A stretch of DNA of 64,000 nt from Shewanella sp. Isolate13 (GTDB lineage Bacteria > Pseudomonadota > Gammaproteobacteria > Enterobacterales > Shewanellaceae), in NCBI RefSeq assembly GCF_022398325.1, contig NZ_JAKEVD010000004.1:156075-220074 (forward strand), in the 5' to 3' direction. Position numbers and translations under genes: made by a program. Positions within the stretch are counted from its first letter, which is position 1, and every line of letters begins with the position of its first letter. Shown here one piece after another: positions 44,701 through 53,177 of this stretch. The notes below the pieces were generated by a model. The model searched no databases and was not told the origin of the DNA. It saw nothing but the letters and a program-made list of their open reading frames with translations.

Positions 44701-46026
44701 TTGAACAGCACTCAGGGCTTATTGCGCGTTAGTTTAGCGTTAGCAACTATGCTTTTTTCTCACCTTCTCTATGCCGAGCAAATCCAGCAAACTTTGCCGA
44801 CAAAGAGTAGCGAACAGCCATTCTTCAGCAGCCAACAGCAAGCCGAAGAGCGTAGCCAAGCTTATGATGATGCTATCGATACTCTCGACAACCAAGAAGA
44901 CGACTGCAGCACAGAGCAAGCCTGTGATGAGCTAAGTAAAGCAATCACGGATCTTGAGTACGCCAAGCGCAACCATATCGACAAAAATGGCCTAGCCATG
45001 TTCGATATTCTAGGTGGCCCAGCGTTCACACCCGAAAACGGTCTGATGATGGCTCTCGGCGGCCTGTATTCCTTTAAAACCGAGCGTGAGCAAGCTGAAT
45101 TGCAACGTTCAAGCGTGTCTCTGTTTGGCATCGTCAATAAAGGCGAGGGCGATGTGGGTTACAGCCTGCGCTCGAGGCAGAATCTATTTTTTGATAACGA
45201 TGATATCCGCTATAGCGGCTTGTTTGTATTAGCCGATCAGAGTGAAAACTTCTGGGGTGTGGGTTATGACGCGGGTAAAAAGCAGCCGGCATCTGACGAC
45301 ACCTTACTGAATAAGACCTCGCTGACTTATCACGCCAACTTAGACTTTAAGAGCGACTACGGTTTCTATTTTGGTCCGGCACTGCGGCTAAACTACTTCA
45401 AACCTGACCAAACCAGCCTGCCACCGACGGCGATTGAGGACGAGAACTTTCAGGCATTCAAAGATAAGCCGCTGTCAGTGGGCTTAGGCTTCTCCATCAA
45501 TTACGACAGTCGCGATGTCACGGTTAACGCTTGGCAGGGGCAGTACCTGAACTTCGTGTACATCAACTATAACCCAAGCTTTGGTAGCGATAACCGCTAC
45601 CAAAAAGCCCTTGTCGACCATCGCTATTACGTAACTTTAGCATTGGGTAAGGTGCTGGCCTTCTATAACGCTTATCAGTGGAGTGAAGGCGAAGTCCCTT
45701 ATTATGATCTGCCAACCCTTGGCGGCCAGTCATCGCTGCGCGGCCTCTATCAAGGGCGCTACCGTGACAATGAAGCGATTGAGCACACCTTAGAATATCG
45801 CCATACCTTCTTGCGTGACAACGGCGAATTATCGGCACACGGGGCAACCGTGTGGGCTGGTATCGGCTCGATTGCGGGCACAGACACAGAGCTTTACCAA
45901 ACACTGCTATACAGCTACGGCCTAGGCTACCGCTACGAGTTACAACCTAGGATGAACGTGCGCGTCGATCTTGGCTTTAGTGACGGCGACAGCGGTTTCT
46001 ACCTCACTTTTACCGAAGCTTTTTAA
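44701..46026 (+). CDS. BamA/TamA-family outer-membrane protein
   Basis: Read as 441 residues from a TTG at 44701, which has a GAGGG site 7 bases upstream and opens a signal peptide (ending in LLYAE); the ATG at 44599 gives an implausible leader. After a Gln/Glu-rich N-terminal segment (about 30-80), a D15-type barrel begins (MFDILGGPAFTPENGLMMAL) and ends VRVDLGFSDGDSGFYLTFTE, the BamA-like C-terminal signature; LPTLGGQSSLRGLYQGRYRD is the conserved loop-6 (RGxxxGRY) element. POTRA domains are absent. It is followed 23 bases on by a second outer-membrane protein, and both likely act together. Confidence 0.85.
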   Translation: MNSTQGLLRVSLALATMLFSHLLYAEQIQQTLPTKSSEQPFFSSQQQAEERSQAYDDAIDTLDNQEDDCSTEQACDELSKAITDLEYAKRNHIDKNGLAMFDILGGPAFTPENGLMMALGGLYSFKTEREQAELQRSSVSLFGIVNKGEGDVGYSLRSRQNLFFDNDDIRYSGLFVLADQSENFWGVGYDAGKKQPASDDTLLNKTSLTYHANLDFKSDYGFYFGPALRLNYFKPDQTSLPPTAIEDENFQAFKDKPLSVGLGFSINYDSRDVTVNAWQGQYLNFVYINYNPSFGSDNRYQKALVDHRYYVTLALGKVLAFYNAYQWSEGEVPYYDLPTLGGQSSLRGLYQGRYRDNEAIEHTLEYRHTFLRDNGELSAHGATVWAGIGSIAGTDTELYQTLLYSYGLGYRYELQPRMNVRVDLGFSDGDSGFYLTFTEAF

Positions 46027-46049
46027 ATTTAAATCAGAGATCGAGATAA

Positions 46050-46979
46050 ATGAACAAACATCTTGTTATTGTGATGCTACTTAGCGCCTTCACCTCTAAT
46101 GTGTGGGCCAACAATAGCGATACGACAGACATCGAACGCAAACAACCTGCTCACTGGAGCCACCTGCCCATTTGGGGTGATAAGGCACGCGAGCTTGGCT
46201 ACGAGTTACCTATTCCTGTCGGTTTTAATATTTACTACAACAAGCAGTCGGTTGCTTACGATGCCAAAGACAACTTCAACCTTGGCCTATCGGGCAGTGG
46301 CTGGTTAAACAACCTTAACGCCAATGTGGTGATCCCCGCCGATGACGTGATCATTACCGGAGAAGATGAAAGTATTCAGCTAAGAGCCGATGCTTGGGTA
46401 CTGCCCTTCCTTAACGTCTATGGCCTTGCAGGCTACACCAAGGGCCATAAAGATATCCTTGCGGATCTAAGCAATGCTCAAGGGTTAGGCAATGGCGGTA
46501 TCGACATGGTGCTGCCTATTCCTATCGAGTACACGGCGTATAACCTAGGCCTAGGTGCGGTGCTTGCAGGCCAAGCAGAGGTGATCCCCGGTATGCACCC
46601 ATTTATTTTTACCGGTGTGGCTGCATTTACTAATTCATGGACAACCACCACCGATAGCACAATTCAAACCTATATCGGCTCAATCCGTATGGGGCAAAGA
46701 TACGATATCGGTGGTGACAAGCTGGCATTCTTAGTCGGTTATAACTACCAGATGATCAATCAGAAAATTGGGGGTAGTTATGACTTCAACATTCCACTAC
46801 TCGGAAGACCTGGCGGGATTGCCATCGACTATGACGTCCACCTAGTTAGCTCTGAGAGCCACAATATGTCAGTGAGTATGGTGTATGATTTCGGCCCTAA
46901 GAATGAATGGAACGTGTTTCTCGAATACGGCTTCTTAAACTGGGATCAGCTGCTACTCTCTGTGGGGCGCCGTTTCTAA
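46050..46979 (+). CDS. outer-membrane protein of unknown function
   Basis: A protein of 309 residues with a signal peptide (cleaved after VWAN). Alternating strands throughout (ADAWVLPFLNVYGLAGYTKG, HPFIFTGVAAFTNSWTTTTD, MSVSMVYDFGPKNEWNVFLE) and a final strand ending LLLSVGRRF with a terminal Phe, as outer-membrane barrels have. It is coupled to the BamA-like gene by a short gap. No named family is recognised. Confidence 0.75.
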   Translation: MNKHLVIVMLLSAFTSNVWANNSDTTDIERKQPAHWSHLPIWGDKARELGYELPIPVGFNIYYNKQSVAYDAKDNFNLGLSGSGWLNNLNANVVIPADDVIITGEDESIQLRADAWVLPFLNVYGLAGYTKGHKDILADLSNAQGLGNGGIDMVLPIPIEYTAYNLGLGAVLAGQAEVIPGMHPFIFTGVAAFTNSWTTTTDSTIQTYIGSIRMGQRYDIGGDKLAFLVGYNYQMINQKIGGSYDFNIPLLGRPGGIAIDYDVHLVSSESHNMSVSMVYDFGPKNEWNVFLEYGFLNWDQLLLSVGRRF

Positions 46980-47048
46980 CAGCGACTATTGATACAGTCT
47001 CAGGGTGCAAGCTAATGCTCGCACCTTGAGGCCGTTATACCCATTATA

Positions 47049-47525
47049 TTACAGCCTTCTCGATAACCAGTATTTTTGCTTCCAATAGCTATTATTCAAA
47101 CTAGAGATCATTACCCCTTGGCTAGTCGAGGCATGCAAGAATTGCGAGTCTGAGATATAAATTCCCACATGGCGAGTGCTCCAGCCAGTTTTGAAAAACA
47201 CCAGATCACCGGCGCGTAACTGACTCTTACTGACACTCTTGCCCAACTCTCTTTGCTGCGCCGTGGTTCTAGGTAGTTGCCGACCAAAGCGGCTTTGAAA
47301 GGTCAGCAACACAAATCCTGAGCAATCTATCCCCTTTTTACTCATACCGCCTAAGCGATAAGGCGCCCCCTTCCATTCACGGTGCATCTGTAATAACTGA
47401 TTTTTTGTCTCTGACGTATTCGATAAAGAAGGACTTTTCCCCGAGGAAAGGCTCTGAGATGGCGCGCTAGAGCAGGCACTTAATAGCGTGACAAAAATTA
47501 AAACGATGAGGACTCTCATTTTCAC
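47049..47525 (-). CDS. NlpC/P60 family lipoprotein
   Basis: A protein of 158 residues. Lipoprotein signal LLSAC at Cys18, a short Ser-rich linker, then an NlpC/P60 cysteine-peptidase domain: catalytic C68 in KGIDCSGFVLLTFQ, H119 in RHVGIYISDSQ and H131 in FLHAS. This matches the Spr/MepS/YafL-type peptidoglycan endopeptidases, which cut cross-links between peptide stems. It is a single gene. ATG at 47525 or the second Met two codons later. Confidence 0.88.
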   Translation of the reverse strand: MKMRVLIVLIFVTLLSACSSAPSQSLSSGKSPSLSNTSETKNQLLQMHREWKGAPYRLGGMSKKGIDCSGFVLLTFQSRFGRQLPRTTAQQRELGKSVSKSQLRAGDLVFFKTGWSTRHVGIYISDSQFLHASTSQGVMISSLNNSYWKQKYWLSRRL

Positions 47526-47680
47526 CCAAATATTAAAACGTATATTTAAAACTTACCGCTCAGAGCTAAAAATAAGATTAAATAACAGCAAACAGTAAAT
47601 AAATTTTCCCATTATGCGATCAAAGCTATTTTTTAAACTATACATAATTAAACAGACTAGCTAATCAATGGAATGCTTAT

Positions 47681-47827
47681 ATGGAAAACTACTTTTTTAA
47701 TGTCTATAACCAGAGCGACTTCGCTCTATGTAAAGTCCCCGATAATGAGTCTGAGCTTAAAGAGAAACATGCTCAGGCGGAAGAACGAGAGGATGAAACG
47801 CCTAGCTACATCCGAGGTTATAACTAG
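47681..47827 (+). CDS. putative 48-residue acidic protein
   Basis: A frame from the ATG at 47681 encodes 48 residues (MENYFFNVYNQSDFALCK, then a Glu/Asp-rich stretch ending SYIRGYN). A weak GGA ribosome-binding site precedes it and a clear terminator follows 22 bases on. The composition is highly charged and no family is recognised. The site plus terminator support expression, but coding is not certain. Confidence 0.5.
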   Translation: MENYFFNVYNQSDFALCKVPDNESELKEKHAQAEEREDETPSYIRGYN

Positions 47828-47848
47828 TGGCTGATGATATAAATATTC

Positions 47849-47891
47849 AGCCGCGACTAATGCTCTCCCCATTGGCGCGGCTTATTTTTTT
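47849..47891 (+). terminator. rho-independent terminator
   Basis: AGCCGCG / CGCGGCT stem with a 20-base loop followed by TATTTTTTT, just after the short acidic frame. Confidence 0.75.
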
Positions 47892-48081
47892 ATCAGCACG
47901 ACCTCTCAACTTGGAGCGAGTTTATTAACGCCACACCGATATCTTTCTAAAATCTAGCCCCTTTAAGCAACGACCTTAAAGTAACAAGTTTTTAATCAAG
48001 CGTTTTAACAGTGGCCTGCTACGACTAGTTATTCATTATTAACGCTAGCGAATGATGAAGCAGCATCTGCTATTAACTTAG

Positions 48082-49227
48082 CTAGCCTAAATTCTTTTTA
48101 AAGCGCATAGATGCCACAACCAGCCCGATCACCGTAAATACCGCCAACCAAGTCACGTCATAGGTCATATCGATAATTTCAACATCTCGCAGCACGACAC
48201 CACGGATCAGCCGCATAAAATGAGTCGCAGGCAGCGCCTCGGCAATGTATTGCGCCTCGAGTGGCATGCCTTCATAGGGAAACATAAATCCCGATAACAA
48301 TATGGAAGGCAGCAGCACGAAAATAGTCATCTGCATCGACTGTAGCTGACTTTTAGCTATAGTCGAGATCACTAAGCCTAAGGTTAAGCTCGCCATAATA
48401 AACAGCAAGGTCGCCCCAGCCAGCTGCAATAGACTGCCGTTTATCGGCACATTAAAGACGCTGTATCCCAAACCAAGAATGATGCTAACCTGCACAATAC
48501 CAATAAACATGTAGGGGATGATCTTGCCTAACATCAGCTCAATAGAGCGGATCGGGGTGGTGATCAGCATCTCTAAGTTACCGCGCTCACGTTCACGCAC
48601 AATCGCCGCCGAAGTGAACATAATCATGGTCATGGTGAGAATAACCCCCACCAGCCCAGGTACGATATTCACCGCCGTACGCTGCTCAGGGTTATAAAAT
48701 AACGCCACCTCAAAGGTGGGTGTGGTTCGATTAGCTGGCATTCCAAGTAGCTCAGTTAATGGCATGGCGCGCAGGCCTTTGATGGCTGCAGCCACCATGG
48801 TATCTGAGCCATCCACAATCCACTGTGCCACTGGACGGCTGGTCTCCTCATCGCTGGAGGGCGGCGTACCTAGCCCCACCGTTTTGTGGCGCACTAAACG
48901 CTGACTGACATCTTTGGGGATCACTAACACCGCGCGCACTTCACCTCTGACTATCGCAGCATGGGCCGTTTCGATATCAACGAAATGCTCGGTAAACTCC
49001 ACCACCTGAGTCGCTCTTACAGTTTGGATTAACACTCGACTCAGGCCCGTTTGACTCTGATCCACCACACCGACTGGGATATCTCGAATATTGGTGTTAA
49101 TCGCAAAGCCAAATAACATCAGCTGGATCAACGGGATCATTATCACCATACCAAAGGTCATTCGGTCGCGTTTAAGCTGAGTCAGCTCCTTAACCACAAT
49201 CGCCTGTAACCGATAAAGCGTTTTCAT
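48082..49227 (-). CDS. ABC-2 type permease (YhhJ-like)
   Basis: About 381 residues from the ATG at 49227, confirmed by the 4-base ATGA overlap with the upstream ATPase and a GGGG-type site; the longer frame to 49248 is unneeded. One N-terminal helix, a large extracytoplasmic region (about 45-175), and five C-terminal helices, with VRERERGNLEMLITTPIRSI marking the cytosolic loop of the ABC-2 family. It forms the membrane part of the efflux operon with the ATPase and the HlyD-like adaptor. Confidence 0.87.
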   Translation of the reverse strand: MKTLYRLQAIVVKELTQLKRDRMTFGMVIMIPLIQLMLFGFAINTNIRDIPVGVVDQSQTGLSRVLIQTVRATQVVEFTEHFVDIETAHAAIVRGEVRAVLVIPKDVSQRLVRHKTVGLGTPPSSDEETSRPVAQWIVDGSDTMVAAAIKGLRAMPLTELLGMPANRTTPTFEVALFYNPEQRTAVNIVPGLVGVILTMTMIMFTSAAIVRERERGNLEMLITTPIRSIELMLGKIIPYMFIGIVQVSIILGLGYSVFNVPINGSLLQLAGATLLFIMASLTLGLVISTIAKSQLQSMQMTIFVLLPSILLSGFMFPYEGMPLEAQYIAEALPATHFMRLIRGVVLRDVEIIDMTYDVTWLAVFTVIGLVVASMRFKKNLG

Positions 49228-50189
49228 TGACGCCCCTTCCCCGTACAAGTGACGAATACATCCTCAAGGCTCGGCCTCACCAGTGTTAACCCATCCAGCG
49301 GCAAGGATTGCTTTTCACTTAAAAAACCAACTGGATCACTGCAATGACTTTTGACTAAGACCCGTAATCTAGAGCCTAGCTGTGCGGCGCTAATCACCTC
49401 CGGAAGCGCCAGTAACTCTTGCTTAAGGCGTCTTAAGTTTGTAGATTCGACCTCAACCACCTGCGCTCCCATGTTTTGCATCAGCTCATCGGGCGAGCCA
49501 TCTGCGCGCTTAACCCCAGCCTCTAATATTGCTAGCTTATGGCAGCGCTCCGCCTCATCCATATAGTGAGTCGACACTAAGATGGTGGTGCCCTGTTCAC
49601 ACAGATCGAATAATTTCTCCCAAAAATCGCGGCGATTCTCAGGGTCCACAGCCGAAGTTGGCTCATCTAAAAACAGTAATTCAGGCTTATGCATGGTCGC
49701 AGCCGCCAAGCCTAGGCGTTGCTTCTGACCACCACTCATACTACCGGCAAGCTGATCGGCCTTTTGGTCTAATCCGTAGGTATGCAGCAACTCTTCTATG
49801 CGCGCAGTTTGCTCTTTGCGAGACAAACCGTAGATTTTGGCAATAAACTTCAGGTTTTCTTTAACCGTTAAGTCGTCATATAGGGAAAACTTTTGCGTCA
49901 TGTAGCCGATTTTAAGGCGTAGCTTTTCGGCATCTCTTGGCAAGGTGAGCCCTAATACTTCTATCTCACCGGAAGTCGGCAGCAATAGGCCAGTTAACAT
50001 GCGAATCGCCGTGGTCTTACCGCAACCATTGGGGCCTAAAAAACCATAGATTTGGCCCTTCTCAACCTCAAAGTCGAGCTCCTGAATTGCCTTTAAACTA
50101 CCAAAGTCTCGGCATAGAGCCTTAGTTTTAATGACCGGTTGATTATTCAGGGGGACCGACTGGCGGTTTTTGATGACCGATGAAGTCAT
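49224..50189 (-). CDS. ABC transporter ATP-binding protein of HlyD-type efflux operon
   Basis: A protein of 321 residues: one ATPase domain with Walker A FLGPNGCGKTTAIR, signature GSMSGGQKQRLGLAAATM, Walker B LLFLDEPTSAVDPENR and switch His in STHYMDEAERCHK, plus a C-terminal extension (about 235-321) of unknown role. It overlaps both neighbours by 4 bases, so adaptor, ATPase and permease are co-translated. The order matches YhiI/RbbA/YhhJ-like efflux systems; here the ATPase is a single domain. Confidence 0.88.
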   Translation of the reverse strand: MTSSVIKNRQSVPLNNQPVIKTKALCRDFGSLKAIQELDFEVEKGQIYGFLGPNGCGKTTAIRMLTGLLLPTSGEIEVLGLTLPRDAEKLRLKIGYMTQKFSLYDDLTVKENLKFIAKIYGLSRKEQTARIEELLHTYGLDQKADQLAGSMSGGQKQRLGLAAATMHKPELLFLDEPTSAVDPENRRDFWEKLFDLCEQGTTILVSTHYMDEAERCHKLAILEAGVKRADGSPDELMQNMGAQVVEVESTNLRRLKQELLALPEVISAAQLGSRLRVLVKSHCSDPVGFLSEKQSLPLDGLTLVRPSLEDVFVTCTGKGRQ

Positions 50190-51136
50190 GGCATCTCTAC
50201 CTGAGCGGGTACGCCACTGGGCAATGAAGCCGAGCTGTCGGGAAGTTGCACTTCGGCGAGATACATCAGTCGCGAGCGCTCCTCTTGATTTAGCGCATAA
50301 TAGGGCGTGAAAGCAGGCTCATTGGCTATCCAACTGACCTTGCCTTCGATGGGCTTGTCGATACCATCCACGTGCACTAAGAGCGCATCACCAATGCTTA
50401 TCCTCACTCTATATGGCTCAGGCACATAAACCCGCGCAAAAGGTGCCTTACCCGCCAGCACCACCGCCAGCGGGCTTCCTTGAGTCACGCGTTCACCTAA
50501 GTTCCAGGGCAAGTTATCGAGAATGCCATCGCGAGTAGCGCGAATGGTTAAGTCATCGAGCTTCTTCTGCTCGCCTAATAACACAGCCTCGCTAGCCTGC
50601 AGGTTTGCCAAGGCAAAACGAATATCCTCTTCACGGGAACCGCTCACTAATTCACGTAGGTTTTCCTGAGCGCTCTCAAGGCTAGCATTGTCGGCATCAC
50701 GGCTAGCTAAGGCTCGGTCGAGATCGGCTTTACTGGCAAGATTGTCCTTAGCCATGCTGGCGATTCGACGGTAATTGGCTTCGCTTTCTTGCAACCGAGC
50801 TTGGGCTCCGGCGACCGTTGCTCTGGCAGAGGCTATCTCCTCTTCGCGAGCCCCCTTGAGTAACTTTTCATAATTAGCCGTGGCTTGAGCCACATCGGCT
50901 AACGCCTTAGCAACATGTGCTCTTTGCTGGGTATCATCGAGTTGCACCAGCACTGTGCCTTTCGTGACCATACTCCCCTGTGCTACAGGCAAGGCGACCA
51001 CGACTTCGTTAGTGGTTGCCGTCAGTGCAATACGCTGGCGCTCTAAGCTTCCCAGCGCCACATGCTTTGAACCGCTATCACATGCACTAAGCGATAACAG
51101 CAGAGATATAATTATCAGTATGCGCACAATAACCAT
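50186..51136 (-). CDS. HlyD-family periplasmic adaptor lipoprotein
   Basis: A protein of 316 residues. The leader MVIVRILIIISLLLSLSAC ends in a lipobox (LSAC), so it is a lipid-anchored adaptor. A first beta-barrel/lipoyl half (VVVALPVAQGSMVTKGTVLV), a long coiled-coil hairpin (about 75-190; Ala/Glu-rich), the second half (PWNLGERVTQGSPLAVVLAG) and a barrel (FARVYVPEPYRVRISIGDAL). First gene of the efflux operon; it would link the inner-membrane pump to an outer-membrane exit duct. A truncated copy of its 5' end lies at 52917-53015. Confidence 0.88.
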   Translation of the reverse strand: MVIVRILIIISLLLSLSACDSGSKHVALGSLERQRIALTATTNEVVVALPVAQGSMVTKGTVLVQLDDTQQRAHVAKALADVAQATANYEKLLKGAREEEIASARATVAGAQARLQESEANYRRIASMAKDNLASKADLDRALASRDADNASLESAQENLRELVSGSREEDIRFALANLQASEAVLLGEQKKLDDLTIRATRDGILDNLPWNLGERVTQGSPLAVVLAGKAPFARVYVPEPYRVRISIGDALLVHVDGIDKPIEGKVSWIANEPAFTPYYALNQEERSRLMYLAEVQLPDSSASLPSGVPAQVEMP

Positions 51137-51496
51137 CCTTAATTACTGGTAGCAAGCCTACGTTTTCTTCACTCACCATACTCTTAATATTATTCAGTAT
51201 AAAGGGCGAATCGCTCACCAAAAGTTGCGCAGTTCGGAGTAGACCAACCTCTCATACTGATAGGTATAAATAATAGTTAAGTCATTGACTATTTCCCTGC
51301 GGGTTTAAGAATATTTTGAATTTTTTTGAAATCCTTTGAATTGTTGAAATAAATAGAATTAATAACAATTCACAGCTGTTAACGCTTCTTTGTGTTTATT
51401 TTGTTCTTAGACATTCAACGGTTTTAAACGGAGCAAAAATTTAGCTAAAAAAATGAGTTATAAGCAAATAAATCGATAAACAAGGAAACAAATAAC
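51137..51496. other. AT-rich intergenic region
   Basis: Divergent 360-base spacer between the efflux operon and the lipoprotein gene. It is very AT-rich, with runs such as GAATTTTTTTGAA near 51315; I see no gene or clear operator. Confidence 0.4.
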
Positions 51497-52828
51497 ATGG
51501 AGCTTAACATGCGTAAAAATCCACTTAGAGCAGCCAATAAACATCAATATTTCTCACTGCTTCCAACACTATTACTCACCTACACCCTAACGGCCTGTAG
51601 CGGTGATGACGAGGACAATGCACCTGTGCCACAAGAGCCCCCAACAGTCGTGGCCCCTACCCCAATATCAGGTCTGTTCCTTGATAGTCCTGTAATTGGC
51701 ATCGGTTATCGTACCCAAACCCTTGAAGGAATAACGGATACTGAAGGTAGATATGATTATATTGAGGGAGAGACCGTTACTTTTCATATCGGCGACTTAG
51801 AGTTTCCAGCCACTGAAGCGTCGGGTATAGTCACGCCACTTGATATTGCTAACACAGAGGACGTGACAACAGATTCTGTCGTCAACATGGCTAGACTACT
51901 ACAAACCTTAGATCAAGATAGTAACCCAAGTAATGGCATCACGATAACTCAAACCGCAATAGACAGCGCTGAACCTGTCAACTTTGATTTAGCCGTTAGC
52001 GAATTCGCAGCAAGCAGCGCAGTGCTGTCAACAGTTGCAAATGGTGGACAAGATACCAGCGTTTCGGAGCTAATTTCTGAAGAAGCGGCGCTTTCGCACC
52101 TGACCGATGAGTTAACAAAAAACAATATTCAAGTCGGAATTGTTGGCAGTTGGCTGGCAAGTGTCGATGAAAACGACCTGCTCAGTATCACCTTTTTTAA
52201 TGACGGCACCTACGTATTATTTGAAGTCGATAGTGATGACTCAACTGAAGAGTCAGGTATGGAATGGGGAACTTATCAACGTGATAACGATAACCGTGTT
52301 TTTACCACGCAGAACTTCGATAAAAACGGTAGTGTCGGACTCAATGACTTTGGGGTAGAAACGGGAGACCCACAGTTATTCGCCAAGTTAGTTAATGGCA
52401 ATTTGATATTAGATGTCGATGAAGATGCTGACGGCAACATTGATGAAGTTCTAACCTTTACAGCCTTAGCAACCACCGCAGAACTAGGGCCTTGGTTAAT
52501 AAGAAATATCGATGGCGAGTCAGATGAAAACGATCTGCTTATGTTTGTATTCTATGACGATGGAACTTATGTCCACGCAGAAGTGGATTTCAGTGACCAA
52601 GATGAAAAGTCGGGTATGGAATGGGGCGAGTACAGTATTGATTCTGCTAGCAATAAAGTTTCTGTAGATATCACCTTTGATGCAAACGGTGATGCAGGGC
52701 TGACAGATTTCACACTTGATCCAACACTGGGGCTATTCTTATCGGTTAGCGATGACGTTTTAAGCTTAGGTGTAGATGAGAATGGTGATAATAAAGTCGA
52801 TGAAACCCTCTTCTTCACCCGACCTTAA
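51497..52828 (+). CDS. lipoprotein with duplicated acidic domain
   Basis: A protein of 443 residues. The leader ends LLLTYTLTAC, a lipobox, followed by an acidic, Pro-rich linker. An N-terminal region (about 50-200; GYRTQTLEGITDTEGRYDYI) resembles a small beta-domain, then two tandem repeats of about 100 residues (about 215-325 and 330-443), each with W followed by NDLL..FF/FY.DGTY, SGMEWG.Y, and a last D.N.D...DE.L.FT element rich in Asp (possible Ca2+ site). No named family is recognised. A start 12 bases downstream (51509) is also possible. Confidence 0.75.
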   Translation: MELNMRKNPLRAANKHQYFSLLPTLLLTYTLTACSGDDEDNAPVPQEPPTVVAPTPISGLFLDSPVIGIGYRTQTLEGITDTEGRYDYIEGETVTFHIGDLEFPATEASGIVTPLDIANTEDVTTDSVVNMARLLQTLDQDSNPSNGITITQTAIDSAEPVNFDLAVSEFAASSAVLSTVANGGQDTSVSELISEEAALSHLTDELTKNNIQVGIVGSWLASVDENDLLSITFFNDGTYVLFEVDSDDSTEESGMEWGTYQRDNDNRVFTTQNFDKNGSVGLNDFGVETGDPQLFAKLVNGNLILDVDEDADGNIDEVLTFTALATTAELGPWLIRNIDGESDENDLLMFVFYDDGTYVHAEVDFSDQDEKSGMEWGEYSIDSASNKVSVDITFDANGDAGLTDFTLDPTLGLFLSVSDDVLSLGVDENGDNKVDETLFFTRP

Positions 52829-52851
52829 ATAAAAGTTAGTTTAAATAAAAC

Positions 52852-52876
52852 AACAAGGCGGTTTAGCCGCCTTGTT
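52852..52876 (+). terminator. rho-independent terminator
   Basis: AACAAGGCGG / CCGCCTTGTT stem-loop, 23 bases after the lipoprotein gene; the T-run is short. Confidence 0.75.
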
Positions 52877-52916
52877 GCATTATCAATACTACTTCAGCTC
52901 CAATGCCTGACTTATT

Positions 52917-53015
52917 TCACTCTAAGCTTCTCAGCGCCACATGCTTTGAACTGCTATCACATGCACCAAGCGAAAACAGCAGAGAAATCATTATCAGGAT
53001 CCACACAATAGCCAT
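52917..53015 (-). pseudogene. truncated duplicate of the hlyD-like 5' end
   Basis: 52921-53035 is about 88 percent alike to 51042-51156, which covers the leader and first codons of the HlyD-like gene. Read on the minus strand it gives a start, the signal peptide and lipobox (MAIVWILIMISLLFSLGAC) and 12 more residues, and then a stop at 52917. Only the first 32 codons remain. It is a gene fragment, not a working gene. Confidence 0.8.
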
Positions 53016-53177
53016 CCTTAATTACGTGTAGCAAACGCGCTGTTTATAAGAATCAGTACTCAAGGTACGCCTAATTTGCGACTAACCAAGTCTGGTACTC
53101 GCTGTTATTGATTCCATCTTTAAGCGACTGCAGATAGCAAAAAGAGCACCTAAGTGCTCTTTTTGCTATCGATATAC
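53016..53177. terminator. terminator region after the flavoprotein gene
   Basis: AGCAAAAAGAGCAC / GTGCTCTTTTTGCT hairpin at about 53137-53167 lies just beyond the flavoprotein stop and serves that minus-strand gene. The rest is the promoter-like remnant upstream of the hlyD fragment. Confidence 0.75.

Noticed and set aside
52917..53015. A new short lipoprotein gene
   Set aside because: The sequence is a copy of the first codons of the HlyD-like gene and stops at the homology edge.
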